DNA from: JADJPG01 sp964491875
GTDB lineage: Bacteria; Verrucomicrobiota; Verrucomicrobiia; Limisphaerales; JADJPG01
Reading direction: 5' to 3'
Assembly (NCBI GenBank): GCA_964491875.1
Contig: CAZBIC010000002.1
Coordinates: 62,001-126,000 of the forward strand
Length of the DNA: 64,000 nt
Positions 53,176 through 64,000 of the stretch are shown here, in pieces; within the stretch, counting starts at the first letter, position 1; each line of letters opens with the position of its first letter. Made by a program: the position numbers and the translations under genes. A model generated the notes under the pieces. It searched no databases. It saw nothing but the letters and a program-made list of their open reading frames with translations, and was not told the DNA's origin.

Positions 53176-55826
53176 GCGCCTCGCTCAGTCCGCGCCGCCA
53201 GCGCTTGCGTGTTGTCGTGGCGGTTCTGTCCGTGGTCGCCATGTTCGGTGCTGCGGCCGGCGTGCTGATCTACTTCAAGACCCGCCCCGCTGAATATCGT
53301 CCCGATGAACAGAGCGCCGACATCACCAGCGACCTCGCGCGCAATCTGCCACCCGAGACGCCGAAGCCGCGCTTCACCGACGTCACGCGCACTGCTGGCT
53401 TAGGCGAGTTTCGTAACTTCACCGGCGCGCGCACGGGCGAGATGCCCGAAGACATCGGACCCGGTCTGGCGTGGGCTGATTTCGACAACGATGGCGACGA
53501 CGATCTCTTCCTCGTGAGCGCGGGCGGCGCGATGAACGTGCCGGAGAATCTGCTTCAGCCCTGCGCGCTCTTCGAGAATCTCGGAGACGGCACGTTCCGC
53601 CGCGTCGCGACCTTTCCCGAGACGCGCATCCACGGCAACGGCGCGGCCTGGGGTGATTACGATGGTGATGGATTTCTCGATCTCGTGGTGAGCGGCTACA
53701 ACGCGCTGCTCCTCTTCCACAACGAAGCGGCTGAAAGCGGCGGAAGGAAATTCGTGCGCGACTCGCGTCTGCCAAATCCGCCCGGCTTCTGGACCGGCGT
53801 GTCGTGGGGCGATTTCGACAACGACCGCGCGCCCGACCTCTACGTCTGCGGCTACATCGACTACGTGGTCTCGGCTGAGGACCGCGCCAAGTCTTCGACG
53901 CAGGCCGGTTCGATGGTGCCGTTCACGTTGAATCCAGCCTCGTTCAAAGGCGGCACCAACATGCTCTTCCACAACAACCGCGACGGCACCTTCACCGATG
54001 TCGCGCCCGCGCTGAAGGTGACCAATCCCGAAGGCCGCAGCCTGGGCGGGCTGTGGCACGACTTCGACGAGGACGGCTGGCTCGACCTCTACGTGGCCAA
54101 TGACATCTCGGACAATGTTTTCTTCCACAACACTGGCGCCCAGTTTGAGGACATCAGCCATCCCGCGCTCGTGGCGGACTACCGCAGCGCGATGGGCATG
54201 GCCGTGGGCGATTACAACCGCGACGGCGATGACGACCTGTTCGTCGCGCACTGGGTCGCGCAGGAGAACGCGCTCTACGACAACACCTGGGTGGATTTCA
54301 ATTACCCACGCGTAGCAGCCCACGTGAGGAGGCTCACGAACGAAATCCGAAATGAACAAAGCCTCGTCACCTCGACTGCTACGAACAGATACCCGCTGCG
54401 CTTCATGGACATCGCCGACATGAAAGGCCTCGGCCAGATCGCGCTGCCCTACGTCGGCTGGGGCACGGAGTTCGTGGACTTCGATGGCGACGGCTGGCTC
54501 GATCTCGTCGTCGCCAACGGCAGCACGCTCGAAGAAGACGGTCCTGCGCCGAAGAAACTCAAACCGCAGGACACATTGCTCTTCTGGAACCGGCGGGCGG
54601 AATACTTCCACAACATCGCCCCACTCCACGCCGGTCTCAGCGAGAAACACGTCAGCCGCGGCCTCGCCGTCGCCGACTTCGACCACGACGGCGACATGGA
54701 CTTCATCATCGTTGACCTCGGCGAGGGCGTGCGGCTTTTCCGCAACGACATGCAGACCGGTCACTGGCTGAAGATTCGCCTGCGCAGTCGAAACCATCTC
54801 GGCAAGCCGATCGGCTTTGGAGATGGCGCGAAGGTCATCGCGCATGTCGGCGAAGTGGCGCTGCGCCGGAGCGTGACGGGTGTCAGCTACCTGTCGCAGA
54901 ACAGCCGCACGCTGCACTTCGGCCTCGGCGCGGCGACGAAGGTGGACCGCCTCGAAGTTCGCTGGCACACCGGCGGCACGAACTTCTTCGAGAGCCTCGA
55001 TGCTGATGCGACCTATGAGATAACGGAAGGCGAGACGACGCTCAAGCGGGTAGAGACCAACGCAAAGAAGGTTTCTTCAACCATCCGGAATGAACAGAGC
55101 CCGGTCACCTCGGCTGCTGTCGACAAACAGCGCACGCTGGACTTCTGGACCAAGCAACGCGCGGCGATGAATGCGATGAAGGTCGAGAAAGACAACCAGA
55201 AGGCCATTCCTCTTTTCCGTGAAGCCCTCGCGCTCGATCCCGCGCACGAAGACTCGATCTATTACCTCGCCACCTGTCTGGCCAGCCAGGGCGACACGGA
55301 CGGCGCGCTCGCCCAGCTCGCCGAACTCAAGCGCCTCAATTCGCAAAGCCAGCGCGGCTTCGCCCAGTGGGGCACCCTCCGTGCGCTGTCCGCCAAATCG
55401 CCCGCCGATCTGCAAGCCGCAGAGGAATCGCTGGCCCGTGCCCACGCCATCAACCCCGAGGAGACAGGCGCGCTGCTCGTCCTCGGCGAAGTCGCGTTGC
55501 TTCGCGGCGATTCCAAACTGGCTGATGAACGACTCGCCGCCGCCTGCCGCACGAATCCCAAAGCCGTCGGCGGTTTTTTCCTACGCGGCTACCTCGCCTG
55601 GAAACGTGGTGACGACGCGGGCGCGAAGAAATTTCTCGAAGAAAACCGCGCTGCGCTCGGCAAGGACTGGCAGCCCAAAGGCGCGACCAGCGAAGGCGAC
55701 GTGAAACAAAAGCAACACGTCGAGAAAACCCCGCTCACCCAGTTCTGGGAAGGCTGGAATGGTGAGAACGAACCGGAGCCTACGTTCGCAAAACTACACT
55801 CCTTCTTGAACAGCCCGTGCCCGTGA
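53172..55826 (+). CDS. exported FG-GAP/UnbV (CRTAC1-like) protein with TPR tail
   Basis: An 884-residue protein with an N-terminal membrane anchor (about residues 14-35). It contains a series of FG-GAP/VCBS repeats with Asp-rich calcium loops (DFDNDGDDDLFLV, DYDGDGFLDLVV, DFDEDGWLDLYV, DYNRDGDDDLFVA, DFDGDGWLDLVV, DFDHDGDMDFIIV), then an ASPIC/UnbV domain (GDGAKVIAHVGEVALRRSV). A C-terminal TPR region covers about residues 660-850. In this phylum such proteins accompany multihaem cytochromes at the outer face of the membrane. It is translationally coupled to the pentahaem cytochrome gene. A degraded copy of its 3' end lies at 63308. Confidence 0.85.
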   Translation: MSASLSPRRQRLRVVVAVLSVVAMFGAAAGVLIYFKTRPAEYRPDEQSADITSDLARNLPPETPKPRFTDVTRTAGLGEFRNFTGARTGEMPEDIGPGLAWADFDNDGDDDLFLVSAGGAMNVPENLLQPCALFENLGDGTFRRVATFPETRIHGNGAAWGDYDGDGFLDLVVSGYNALLLFHNEAAESGGRKFVRDSRLPNPPGFWTGVSWGDFDNDRAPDLYVCGYIDYVVSAEDRAKSSTQAGSMVPFTLNPASFKGGTNMLFHNNRDGTFTDVAPALKVTNPEGRSLGGLWHDFDEDGWLDLYVANDISDNVFFHNTGAQFEDISHPALVADYRSAMGMAVGDYNRDGDDDLFVAHWVAQENALYDNTWVDFNYPRVAAHVRRLTNEIRNEQSLVTSTATNRYPLRFMDIADMKGLGQIALPYVGWGTEFVDFDGDGWLDLVVANGSTLEEDGPAPKKLKPQDTLLFWNRRAEYFHNIAPLHAGLSEKHVSRGLAVADFDHDGDMDFIIVDLGEGVRLFRNDMQTGHWLKIRLRSRNHLGKPIGFGDGAKVIAHVGEVALRRSVTGVSYLSQNSRTLHFGLGAATKVDRLEVRWHTGGTNFFESLDADATYEITEGETTLKRVETNAKKVSSTIRNEQSPVTSAAVDKQRTLDFWTKQRAAMNAMKVEKDNQKAIPLFREALALDPAHEDSIYYLATCLASQGDTDGALAQLAELKRLNSQSQRGFAQWGTLRALSAKSPADLQAAEESLARAHAINPEETGALLVLGEVALLRGDSKLADERLAAACRTNPKAVGGFFLRGYLAWKRGDDAGAKKFLEENRAALGKDWQPKGATSEGDVKQKQHVEKTPLTQFWEGWNGENEPEPTFAKLHSFLNSPCP

Positions 55827-55858
55827 ACTCCGCGCGGCAAAGCCTCGTCTCTTGTGCG

Positions 55859-56248
55859 TCATCCCCGCGCTGATGCAGGCCCGGACTCGGGGGAGGGCGA
55901 TGTGCCCTCAGCGGAAAAGTCGTGACGGATGCGGACGAGGCGGAACTGATCGCCGATGAGCATCAGGGTGTCCCACCAGTCGGCGTCTTCGTAACGGTAG
56001 CGGAGCTGGAGTCCGCGCACGGCGCGCGTGGCGAGGAGTTCGCGGGCCTGGGCGAGCGTGACGCTCGCGGTGTCGGGGACGTGGCCGCGCGCGGCGAACT
56101 TGGGAATGATCTCCGTGATCTGGGTGCAGGCTTCGATGTCGCGGAACAGTTGCTCAACCTGTGCAGCGTCGAGCAGCGTCATGTTCAGGTCGGGCAGCTT
56201 GAGCGGCGCTTCCTCGGGCGGTGGCGGCAGGGGTGTTTCCGAATTCAT
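55859..56248 (-). CDS. small hypothetical protein at the end of the nap operon
   Basis: A 129-residue soluble protein with a Pro-rich N-terminus and an alpha/beta core (MTLLDAAQVEQLFRDIEACTQ, ALQLRYRYEDADWWDTLMLIG). Family unknown. It overlaps the ferredoxin gene by 4 bp, so it is the last gene of the nitrate reductase operon. The core (about residues 25-115) looks like a small cytoplasmic helper, perhaps a maturation factor. No Cys-based cofactor site apart from a single Cys. Confidence 0.55.
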   Translation of the reverse strand: MNSETPLPPPPEEAPLKLPDLNMTLLDAAQVEQLFRDIEACTQITEIIPKFAARGHVPDTASVTLAQARELLATRAVRGLQLRYRYEDADWWDTLMLIGDQFRLVRIRHDFSAEGTSPSPESGPASARG

Positions 56249-56628
56249 GTGGCGGCAGTGGGTGGCGGAGTGAAGCGAGGTGAACGACGGCGCGGGATCA
56301 CGAGCACGGCGTTGGTCGGGGCCGGGCAGACGTCATGGCAGACGCCGCAGCCGGTGCAGGTGTCGGCCACGACCATCGGGATTCCCTTGTCCACTTTCAT
56401 CGCGCCGGGCACCGGACAGCGCTCGGAACAAACGGTGCAAAACGAAGTGTAGGCCAGGCAGAAGCGACCTTGGATGACGGCAACCTGTTCTTGCGGTTCC
56501 GCGGCAGGAGCGGGCGAACCCGGCTTGGTGATGGCGGTGGCGACCACCGCCTTGGTGGCTTCGGCAGGACCGCGCAGTGAACGACCGAAGAGCGAGAACA
56601 AGCCGCGTCTGGAGAGGCCTGATCTCAT
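56245..56628 (-). CDS. NapF/NapG-like 4Fe-4S ferredoxin
   Basis: A 127-residue protein with a twin-Arg-like start (SRRGLFSLFGRSLRG) and two Cys clusters: FCTVCSERCPV with an earlier Cys, and the full CTGCGVCHDVCP. It resembles NapF or a shortened NapG, which deliver electrons to or help mature NapA. The start at 56628 overlaps the end of the tetrahaem cytochrome gene by 4 bp. The twin-Arg motif lacks a following hydrophobic stretch, so NapF-like cytoplasmic location is more likely. Confidence 0.7.
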   Translation of the reverse strand: MRSGLSRRGLFSLFGRSLRGPAEATKAVVATAITKPGSPAPAAEPQEQVAVIQGRFCLAYTSFCTVCSERCPVPGAMKVDKGIPMVVADTCTGCGVCHDVCPAPTNAVLVIPRRRSPRFTPPPTAAT

Positions 56629-57421
56629 TTGGCTGCGGAGGAAAAGACGTGTTGATCCAATCCGGCGTCGGGGACGTGGCATTGCACGCAGGACTGGCGA
56701 TCCGGGTGCGGGGTGCGCAGGCCGAAGAGTCCGCCCGGGCCGTGGCAGCTCAGGCAATCACTGCGCATGAGCGTGCTGTGCGGAATCGTCGGCGGCGCGA
56801 GCGGCCAGGCGCGGCTGCCTTTGAGTGGTGGCGGCGCGCTGATGAATTGGTTTGCGGCGAGGGCCGCGAGCAGCGCGGGTTCGCTGGTCGGAAGTTCCGT
56901 GCCGCCGGAGGGCACATGGCATTGGGTGCAATTCGAGTAGTGGGCGTGGCTGATCTTTGAGGCGATCTTGTCTTTGATCGCCAATCCCGGCCCGTGGCAC
57001 GCGAGACATGCGGCGGAAGAATCCTGCGCGATGGGATGCGGCACGACTGGCGGCGCACCGTCGAAGGCGCGGCGCGCGGCGCGCTCGGTCAGGGCAAAGG
57101 CGCGTTCGGCTTCGGTGGCGTTGGTGAGCGCAGCGAGATTGGATGGAGGTTGGGCGAGATTGGCCACGCGGTTCTGCCAGTGGCCGTTGGCTCCGTCTCG
57201 CAGCCAGTCTTGTTGGGCGTAGGAAACCGCGACCGGTACGGAGTTCGTTTCCAGAATGGCGTGGCGCTCCGAGTTCGGCGTCACGAGCGACACGGGGCGG
57301 GTCATGCTGATCTGGGAACCGGTCTGGCGCAGGCCCATGAAGTAGCCGCTGACCGACGCCATGAGCAGGATGGCCCCGGCGATCCACGCGCCCTTTTGAT
57401 ACGACTTGGGATCGGGAAGGC

Positions 57422-57425
<4 letters not shown>
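56625..57425 (-). CDS. membrane-anchored tetrahaem cytochrome c of the nap operon
   Basis: A 266-residue protein with an N-terminal membrane anchor (about residues 10-28) and four haem c sites: CLACH, CTQCH, CLSCH and CVQCH. NapB has only two haems, so this is either an enlarged NapB or a NapC/NrfH-type replacement. The GTG start at 57425 overlaps the NapA stop (GTGA), which decides between it and longer in-frame starts that would lie inside napA. It should pass electrons to NapA in the periplasm. Confidence 0.75.
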
Positions 57426-59872
<2,447 letters not shown>

Positions 59873-59877
59873 AGGCG

Positions 59878-60222
59878 TCAGTCTTTGAGGGCTGGGACCG
59901 GAAGGTCGGAAGGCTTTCCCACCGATTCAGGAAGACCACCGATGATATTCTCCATCGACGGTTGGTCTGAATCTGCGGGGATCAAATCGGGGCTCTCGAA
60001 GTTCACTGACACGACATCCACGTATTCCACGCCAGGCAGGGCATGAAGCCAGTCGTGCAAGTCGCGACTCTCGGTGTCGTCGTGCGCCTCCATCGCCACG
60101 GGCAGCCAGCGGTCGTTGCCCACGCCGGGCATGAACTCGGACCGCGCGCTTACCTTCGCGATAGCTTGCGCCGCGAAGGCCGGGTTCGTGCTGAGAGTGA
60201 TGACGAGTCCGCTGGTGATCAT
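59878..60222 (-). CDS. napD: NapA signal-peptide chaperone NapD
   Basis: A 114-residue cytoplasmic protein with the NapD fold pattern: a first strand (ITSGLVITLST), a helix (AAQAIAKVS), then VAMEAHDDTESRDLHDWLHALPGVEYVDVVSVNFE. NapD binds the twin-arginine signal of NapA and holds back export until cofactor insertion is complete. The ATG at 60222 gives a normal NapD start; an in-frame ATG at 60234 would overlap the NrfD-like gene. NapA follows 5 bp downstream. Confidence 0.85.
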   Translation of the reverse strand: MITSGLVITLSTNPAFAAQAIAKVSARSEFMPGVGNDRWLPVAMEAHDDTESRDLHDWLHALPGVEYVDVVSVNFESPDLIPADSDQPSMENIIGGLPESVGKPSDLPVPALKD

Positions 60223-60223
60223 G

Positions 60224-61522
60224 TCAGGAAGCAAGGGGTTGAGCGCTGGACTGGCCAGCTGGGAGTTTCGCGGCGAGCGGCGAACGACGGAAGACGTTGA
60301 TCGCGATCTTGATGGCCAGGGTGTAAATCATCAGTCCCAGCGCCCAGATGCCGGCCATGATCTTCCATTCGAGCAGGCTGGGCGTGTATTCTACGACCTC
60401 GTGCAGGACGGATGGCACAAAGCCTGGGAGGACCATGCCCATGCCTTTTTCAATCCAGATGCCGATGAACGCCAGCCCGCAGGCCAGGTTCATCATCCAT
60501 GAACGGGTGAAGACCTTCGGATTGAGCAGCAGGATCGCGGCGGTGATGGTCATGGCGACGGAGGACCAGATCCAGGGCACGAGCGCGTTGTGGCCGTGAA
60601 GGCCGAAGTAGAGGTAGTGCGCGGCCGAGGTGTGCGTGCCGCCGGTGTAAAACTCAACGAACACCTCCGATACCACCATCAGGAGATTGATAAGGATGGT
60701 GACGCGCATGATGTTCACCAAGGTGCGGATGGGGCCATCGCCGAAGTTCCGGCCGACGGCGCGGCGAATGACCTGGATCGCAATGATGATGAACGCCGGC
60801 CCCGACACGAAAGCAGAGGCGAGAAAGCGCGGGGCGAGGAGCGCGGTGTTCCAGAACGGCCGGCTGCCCAATCCGCAGTAAAGAAACGCCGTGACGGTGT
60901 GAATCGAGATGGCCCAGATGATCGAGAGGAAGACGAACGGCACATACCATTTCGGGTTCGGCCGCCGGCCCAAGAATCGCATGTAGAGCAGATAACCGCA
61001 AATGTGAAGGTTGATCAGCAGGTAGCCGTTCAACACGATCACGTCCCAAGTGAGCATCGAAACCGGGAAGTTGAACCGCCCCAGGCCCGGGATAAGATGC
61101 CAGAATCGGTCCGGCCTTCCAAGGTCGCAGACCACGAACATCAGCGCCATGACGAGGGCAGCGATGGCGAGCAGCTCGCCGATGATGACGATGTCGTGCA
61201 TTTCTTCGTCGTGATAGAGGTAGGCGGGAATGACCATCATCACACCGCCCGCCGCGAGGCCGACAAGGAAGGTGAAGTTCGCGATGTAAAGCCCCCACGA
61301 GACGTGATCGCTCATGTTGGTGAGGTGCATCCCGTCGCGCACCTGCACGGCCCAGGCGTTGGCACCCACGAGGAAGATGGCGGTGAGGAACGTCATCCAG
61401 ACGTAAAAGACCCAGTTGCCCTCGACTGAATCGAGCAGCGCGTTCCAGAGAAAGCGCGGGTACTGCCGCCAGTGAGGAACGGGCTTCGGCGTGGACGAAG
61501 TGTCGGGCAAGGAGGGGTTCAT
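60224..61522 (-). CDS. nrfD: NrfD-like quinol dehydrogenase membrane subunit
   Basis: A 432-residue polytopic protein with nine or ten membrane helices, matching the NrfD/HybB/DsrP family (FLVGLAAGGVMMVIPAYLYH, MFVVCDLGRPDRFWHLI, WDVIVLNGYLLINL, GIWIEKGMGMVLPGFVP). NrfD-type proteins oxidise quinol and hand electrons to a periplasmic Fe-S protein. The gene directly follows the Fe-S gene (6 bp) and precedes napD, so it is the likely quinol entry point for this nitrate reductase in place of NapC or NapH. Confidence 0.9.
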   Translation of the reverse strand: MNPSLPDTSSTPKPVPHWRQYPRFLWNALLDSVEGNWVFYVWMTFLTAIFLVGANAWAVQVRDGMHLTNMSDHVSWGLYIANFTFLVGLAAGGVMMVIPAYLYHDEEMHDIVIIGELLAIAALVMALMFVVCDLGRPDRFWHLIPGLGRFNFPVSMLTWDVIVLNGYLLINLHICGYLLYMRFLGRRPNPKWYVPFVFLSIIWAISIHTVTAFLYCGLGSRPFWNTALLAPRFLASAFVSGPAFIIIAIQVIRRAVGRNFGDGPIRTLVNIMRVTILINLLMVVSEVFVEFYTGGTHTSAAHYLYFGLHGHNALVPWIWSSVAMTITAAILLLNPKVFTRSWMMNLACGLAFIGIWIEKGMGMVLPGFVPSVLHEVVEYTPSLLEWKIMAGIWALGLMIYTLAIKIAINVFRRSPLAAKLPAGQSSAQPLAS

Positions 61523-61528
61523 CGTCGG

Positions 61529-62458
61529 CTACACATCGAAGAAGTAAAAGAACTGCGGTTTGAGTCCCAGTTCCTCTTTGAGCACAAACACCCGTTTGTG
61601 CGCGAGCACCTGGCGGACTTCGGACTTGGGATCAAGCAGATTGCCAAAGACCCGCGCGCCTGTTGGGCAGGCTTCGAGACAGGCGGGCAGGCGTCCGTTG
61701 CGCGTGCGGTGCAAACAGAAGTGGCATTTCTCCATCACGCCCTGCGGCCGGATGCGATTGCTCAGATAAGATTGGTAGGGATTAATCTCGGCGGCCGGGA
61801 TGACGGGCTTTGTCCAGTTGAACCGCCGCGCATGATATGGACACGCGGCTTCGCAGTAACGACAGCCGATGCACCAGTTGTAATCCACCACCACGATACC
61901 GTCCGGCTCCTTCCACGTCGCCTCGACCGGGCAGACATCGACGCATGGCGGGTGCTCGCACTGCTGGCACTGAACCGGCATGTAGAACTTGTCCGGCTGC
62001 GGCACGGGATGATTGTAATGTGCGTTGCCCTTTTCCATGTCCATCGAGCCTTTACTCATCTCGAAGACGCGGATGTAGGACTGATTCGAGGGCCGGTCGT
62101 GGTTGTTCTCGATGTGACACGCCTCGGCGCATTTGCGGCAGCCGTTGCAGACGCTGAGATTGAGCGCGTAGCCGAACTTCACGCCCTCCTGCGGCTTGTA
62201 ATCCTTGATGGTCACGTCCGCGCCGTATTGATCTTTCGCGTCCTTCTCGAGGCGGCTCAGGATGATCTGGAGATCAATCGGCGTGAGCTCCTTGTAATGC
62301 TTCTGCACGAACTCTTCGGCGGAAATGTCCCGGGTCCACTCGGTCAGCGGCGCGATGGCCTTGGCGAACGCGGCCGCTCCGAGCATCGCGCCCACGCCCT
62401 TTAGCGCGGTGCGGCGGGAAAATCCCGTGGAGTCGAGGGGGGCGTTGGGGGTGTCCAT
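61529..62458 (-). CDS. periplasmic 4Fe-4S electron transfer protein, NrfC/DsrO-like
   Basis: A 309-residue protein with a twin-arginine-type signal (FSRRTALKGVGAMLG, about residues 13-27). Four Fe-S Cys groups: CNGCRKCAEACH, CQQCEHPPCVDVCP, CIGCRYCEAACP and CHFC with CLEACP. This is the pattern of NrfC, DsrO and HybA proteins that partner NrfD-type membrane subunits. The C-terminus (KPQFFYFFDV) is typical of the family. It would take electrons from the NrfD-like protein and deliver them to the cytochromes. Confidence 0.9.
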   Translation of the reverse strand: MDTPNAPLDSTGFSRRTALKGVGAMLGAAAFAKAIAPLTEWTRDISAEEFVQKHYKELTPIDLQIILSRLEKDAKDQYGADVTIKDYKPQEGVKFGYALNLSVCNGCRKCAEACHIENNHDRPSNQSYIRVFEMSKGSMDMEKGNAHYNHPVPQPDKFYMPVQCQQCEHPPCVDVCPVEATWKEPDGIVVVDYNWCIGCRYCEAACPYHARRFNWTKPVIPAAEINPYQSYLSNRIRPQGVMEKCHFCLHRTRNGRLPACLEACPTGARVFGNLLDPKSEVRQVLAHKRVFVLKEELGLKPQFFYFFDV

Positions 62459-62472
62459 GCGTAATGCGGAGG

Positions 62473-63126
62473 TCAGTGTTTGGCCGGCTTGGCGTTGGGT
62501 TTGGCCGGGACCGAAATCCGGTCGCGCGGCGGGAGCACGGGCATGACCAGCGGAAACGCCGGCGCGTGCGGGTCGTGGCAGTTGATGCAGGTGTTGCGCG
62601 TGCGTCCGCCCCTGGTCAGATCCCAGTAGCCATTCATGCCGCCGTGCAGGCCCATGTCATAGTCGCGCTTCTGCGGCCCGTGACACTGCGAGCAGAGCGT
62701 CATCACATCGGTGAACTCCACCGGCCGCGAATCCGCCATGCGCAGCGTATCGTAGTTCTTCGCGTTATGACAACTCAGGCAGGTGAGATTGCCGTGAACG
62801 TATTTCAGTCCCTGATGAAACTGGTCGAGGTCCGCCGTCGCGCGCGTGTCGATGTTCGGCTTCGTCGTGGCATGGCAGGAACTGCACGACGCCATGACCG
62901 GCTGCCCATGGAAATTCGTCAGCCCCGTCGCGACCTTGGGAGTGCCGGCAGGACGTTTGATGACGACCGGGTGAAACGCTCCGTTTGTGGACGCGGCGAC
63001 CACAGTAGGGCGCACCCTGGCAGGCTCAGCCCCTGTTGCCTCGAAGATGGCGCCAACCAACAACAGACACTGGAACACCACGAGCTCGTTCCTGCTGGAG
63101 GGTACCGTGGGTTTGCGCGCGATCAT
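62473..63126 (-). CDS. periplasmic tetrahaem cytochrome c, first gene of the nap operon
   Basis: A 217-residue exported cytochrome with four CxxCH sites: CSSCH, CLSCH, CSQCH and CINCH. A hydrophobic N-terminal segment (about residues 16-33, VVFQCLLLVGAIFEATGA) can serve as signal peptide. Haem spacing resembles small tetrahaem DmsE/NrfB-like carriers. It is 14 bp upstream of the Fe-S gene and probably starts the operon; the promoter should lie in 63127-63300. Confidence 0.8.
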   Translation of the reverse strand: MIARKPTVPSSRNELVVFQCLLLVGAIFEATGAEPARVRPTVVAASTNGAFHPVVIKRPAGTPKVATGLTNFHGQPVMASCSSCHATTKPNIDTRATADLDQFHQGLKYVHGNLTCLSCHNAKNYDTLRMADSRPVEFTDVMTLCSQCHGPQKRDYDMGLHGGMNGYWDLTRGGRTRNTCINCHDPHAPAFPLVMPVLPPRDRISVPAKPNAKPAKH

Positions 63127-63307
63127 GCCATTTCCGTCCGTTGAACCGAAGGTGATGACTGCAGCGGCTTTATGTCATCAATCCGGCCCAGCTGCCGCAA
63201 TGTCATCATTTTCTTTTGAGTATATTGGGTTGCGCGTCACCCACTCAACAACGTTTTCCGTTGTTTCACCCTAAATTTGCGATGTGTCTGGAAGTGGCAA
63301 CCCGGGG

Positions 63308-63388
63308 CTGCGACCAGCGAAGACGACGTGAAATAAAAGCAGCACGTCGAAAAACCCCGCTAACGCCTTTTTGGGAGAGTTGGGATGG
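63308..63388 (+). pseudogene. relic of the UnbV/TPR gene 3' end
   Basis: This stretch is clearly related to 55682-55761 near the 3' end of the UnbV/TPR gene: GCGACCAGCGAAG-CGACGTGAAA, then AAAAGCA-CACGTCGA, then AAACCCCGCT. It carries a TAA where the parent has CAA, and a one-base deletion that shifts the frame, so it is not functional. It lies in the otherwise empty gap 63127-63493 between the nap operon and the last gene. Confidence 0.75.
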
Positions 63389-63493
63389 CACAGTTGACTC
63401 CGAACGCAGTTTTGGCGCTCTCGACATTTACCTTCAGGCTCAGCCCTGGACTTGCGGTGACTTCGCGCACCACCGGCTGGGACAGTAAGAACG

Positions 63494-64000
63494 TCAATTC
63501 TTTAGCTTCCAGTAAGAGGGAAGATCCTCCTTTGTCCCGACGAGAATCTCGCGGATGGCCTGCCGGGTCTCCGTCGGGATTCGCGCGAAGGCCGGACTCG
63601 TGTCCTTGGCGGTGAGAATGTCCCAGAGGCGTTGGTAAAGCGTCTCCTTGAGTTGCCGGGGCAGCGCGTCAAAGGCATCAGAGTAGATCAAGTAGCTGCA
63701 GGGATACTTGAACAGCCGGGTCGCCAGATCGAACTGGCGCAATGAACGCCCCTTCTTGTCCTTGAGGCCCAGAGCTTCGAACTGCTGCACAAATGCCGCC
63801 GAGCCTTTGATCGGTGCGGACAACGGCGCTTCTTCCGTAAACAGGAGGTATTTAAGACAACTTTCGATGAGATTCTTCTGGTGGTTGAGGTGGCCCAATT
63901 GCTGAAGTGCCGCGGTGGAATCCTGGTTGAGGCGCGTGAGAAAGTTCTGCATGTGCGCCTGATGCTCCAAGGTCATGAGCGCGACGATGTCGCTGGTGGG
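63494..64000 (-). CDS. C-terminal part of an unrecognised protein
   Basis: The frame is open from the right edge, so the start is outside the window and only about 168 C-terminal residues are visible. The sequence SDIVALMTLEHQAHMQNFLTR is followed by a helical region (ALQQLGHLNHQKNLIESCLKYLLF) and a segment with Tyr/Pro (RLFKYPCSYLIYSDAF). From memory, similar endings occur in large exported proteins of Planctomycetes and Verrucomicrobia next to cytochromes, but I cannot name the family. The gene converges with the relic at 63308. Confidence 0.6.
   Translation of the reverse strand, partial: PTSDIVALMTLEHQAHMQNFLTRLNQDSTAALQQLGHLNHQKNLIESCLKYLLFTEEAPLSAPIKGSAAFVQQFEALGLKDKKGRSLRQFDLATRLFKYPCSYLIYSDAFDALPRQLKETLYQRLWDILTAKDTSPAFARIPTETRQAIREILVGTKEDLPSYWKLKN

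Noticed and set aside
53400..54968. 522-codon minus-strand frame opposite the UnbV/TPR gene
   Set aside because: Mirror of the Asp-rich repeats; gives Val/Glu/Ala runs (VVVEVG-like) without a plausible fold.

Overview
The window looks like part of a GC-rich genome from the Verrucomicrobiota or a close PVC-group relative. This is inferred, not proven. The signs are a PEP-CTERM exported protein, a prepilin of the GFTLIELLVVIAIIA type, a Chlamydia-like class Ic ribonucleotide reductase (Phe at the radical-Tyr site), UnbV/FG-GAP/TPR proteins next to multihaem cytochromes, and ECF sigma/anti-sigma pairs. I saw no rRNA, tRNA or CRISPR array.

Positions 1-29 kb hold an integrated conjugative element or an equivalent mobile region. 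The left edge carries the end of a Wadjet anti-plasmid system (jetC 3' end, jetD) and an unrecognised, possibly nuclease-like gene. The + strand then has two small genes, a repeat-rich non-coding stretch that could be oriT, a TraK/TraL/TraM-like trio and the VirD4-type coupling protein. Cargo follows: an unrecognised pair (soluble protein plus four-helix membrane protein), a Fic enzyme and a MORN-type protein. On the minus strand, 11.6-22.5 kb, lies a Trb-type type IV secretion operon (TrbC, D, E, J, L, F, G, I plus small membrane proteins and lipoproteins). Divergent from it are a ClpB-D2-like AAA+ ATPase and a 1736-residue methylase/helicase. A near-identical 19-bp palindrome sits 32-33 bp upstream of two + strand genes at opposite ends of the element (3188 and 22592), so they may share a repressor. 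No relaxase and no VirB11 were found in the window.

Positions 29-33 kb carry two ECF sigma/anti-sigma modules with a secreted Cys-rich peptide and a secreted beta-propeller protein, then a truncated third sigma gene. Positions 33.7-37.7 kb encode ribonucleotide reductase (NrdA with two ATP-cones, class Ic NrdB). Positions 37.9-42.5 kb form a minus-strand set of five exported or surface proteins.

Positions 42.6-50.5 kb are mixed: a CBM48-like small protein and its partner, a ThuA relic, a thioredoxin-like protein divergent from HxlR/MOSC genes, a single-chain type IIG restriction-modification enzyme and a TfoX-like protein. Three copies of a 140-190 bp intergenic repeat lie at 28.9, 44.4 and 46.1 kb.

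Positions 51-63 kb are respiratory. A membrane-anchored pentahaem cytochrome and an UnbV/TPR protein face a periplasmic nitrate reductase operon (NapA, NapD) in which quinol oxidation appears to be done by an NrfC/NrfD-like pair and two tetrahaem cytochromes instead of NapC/NapB. A decayed copy of the UnbV/TPR gene's 3' end lies on the far side of the nap operon. The window closes inside the 3' part of an unrecognised gene.
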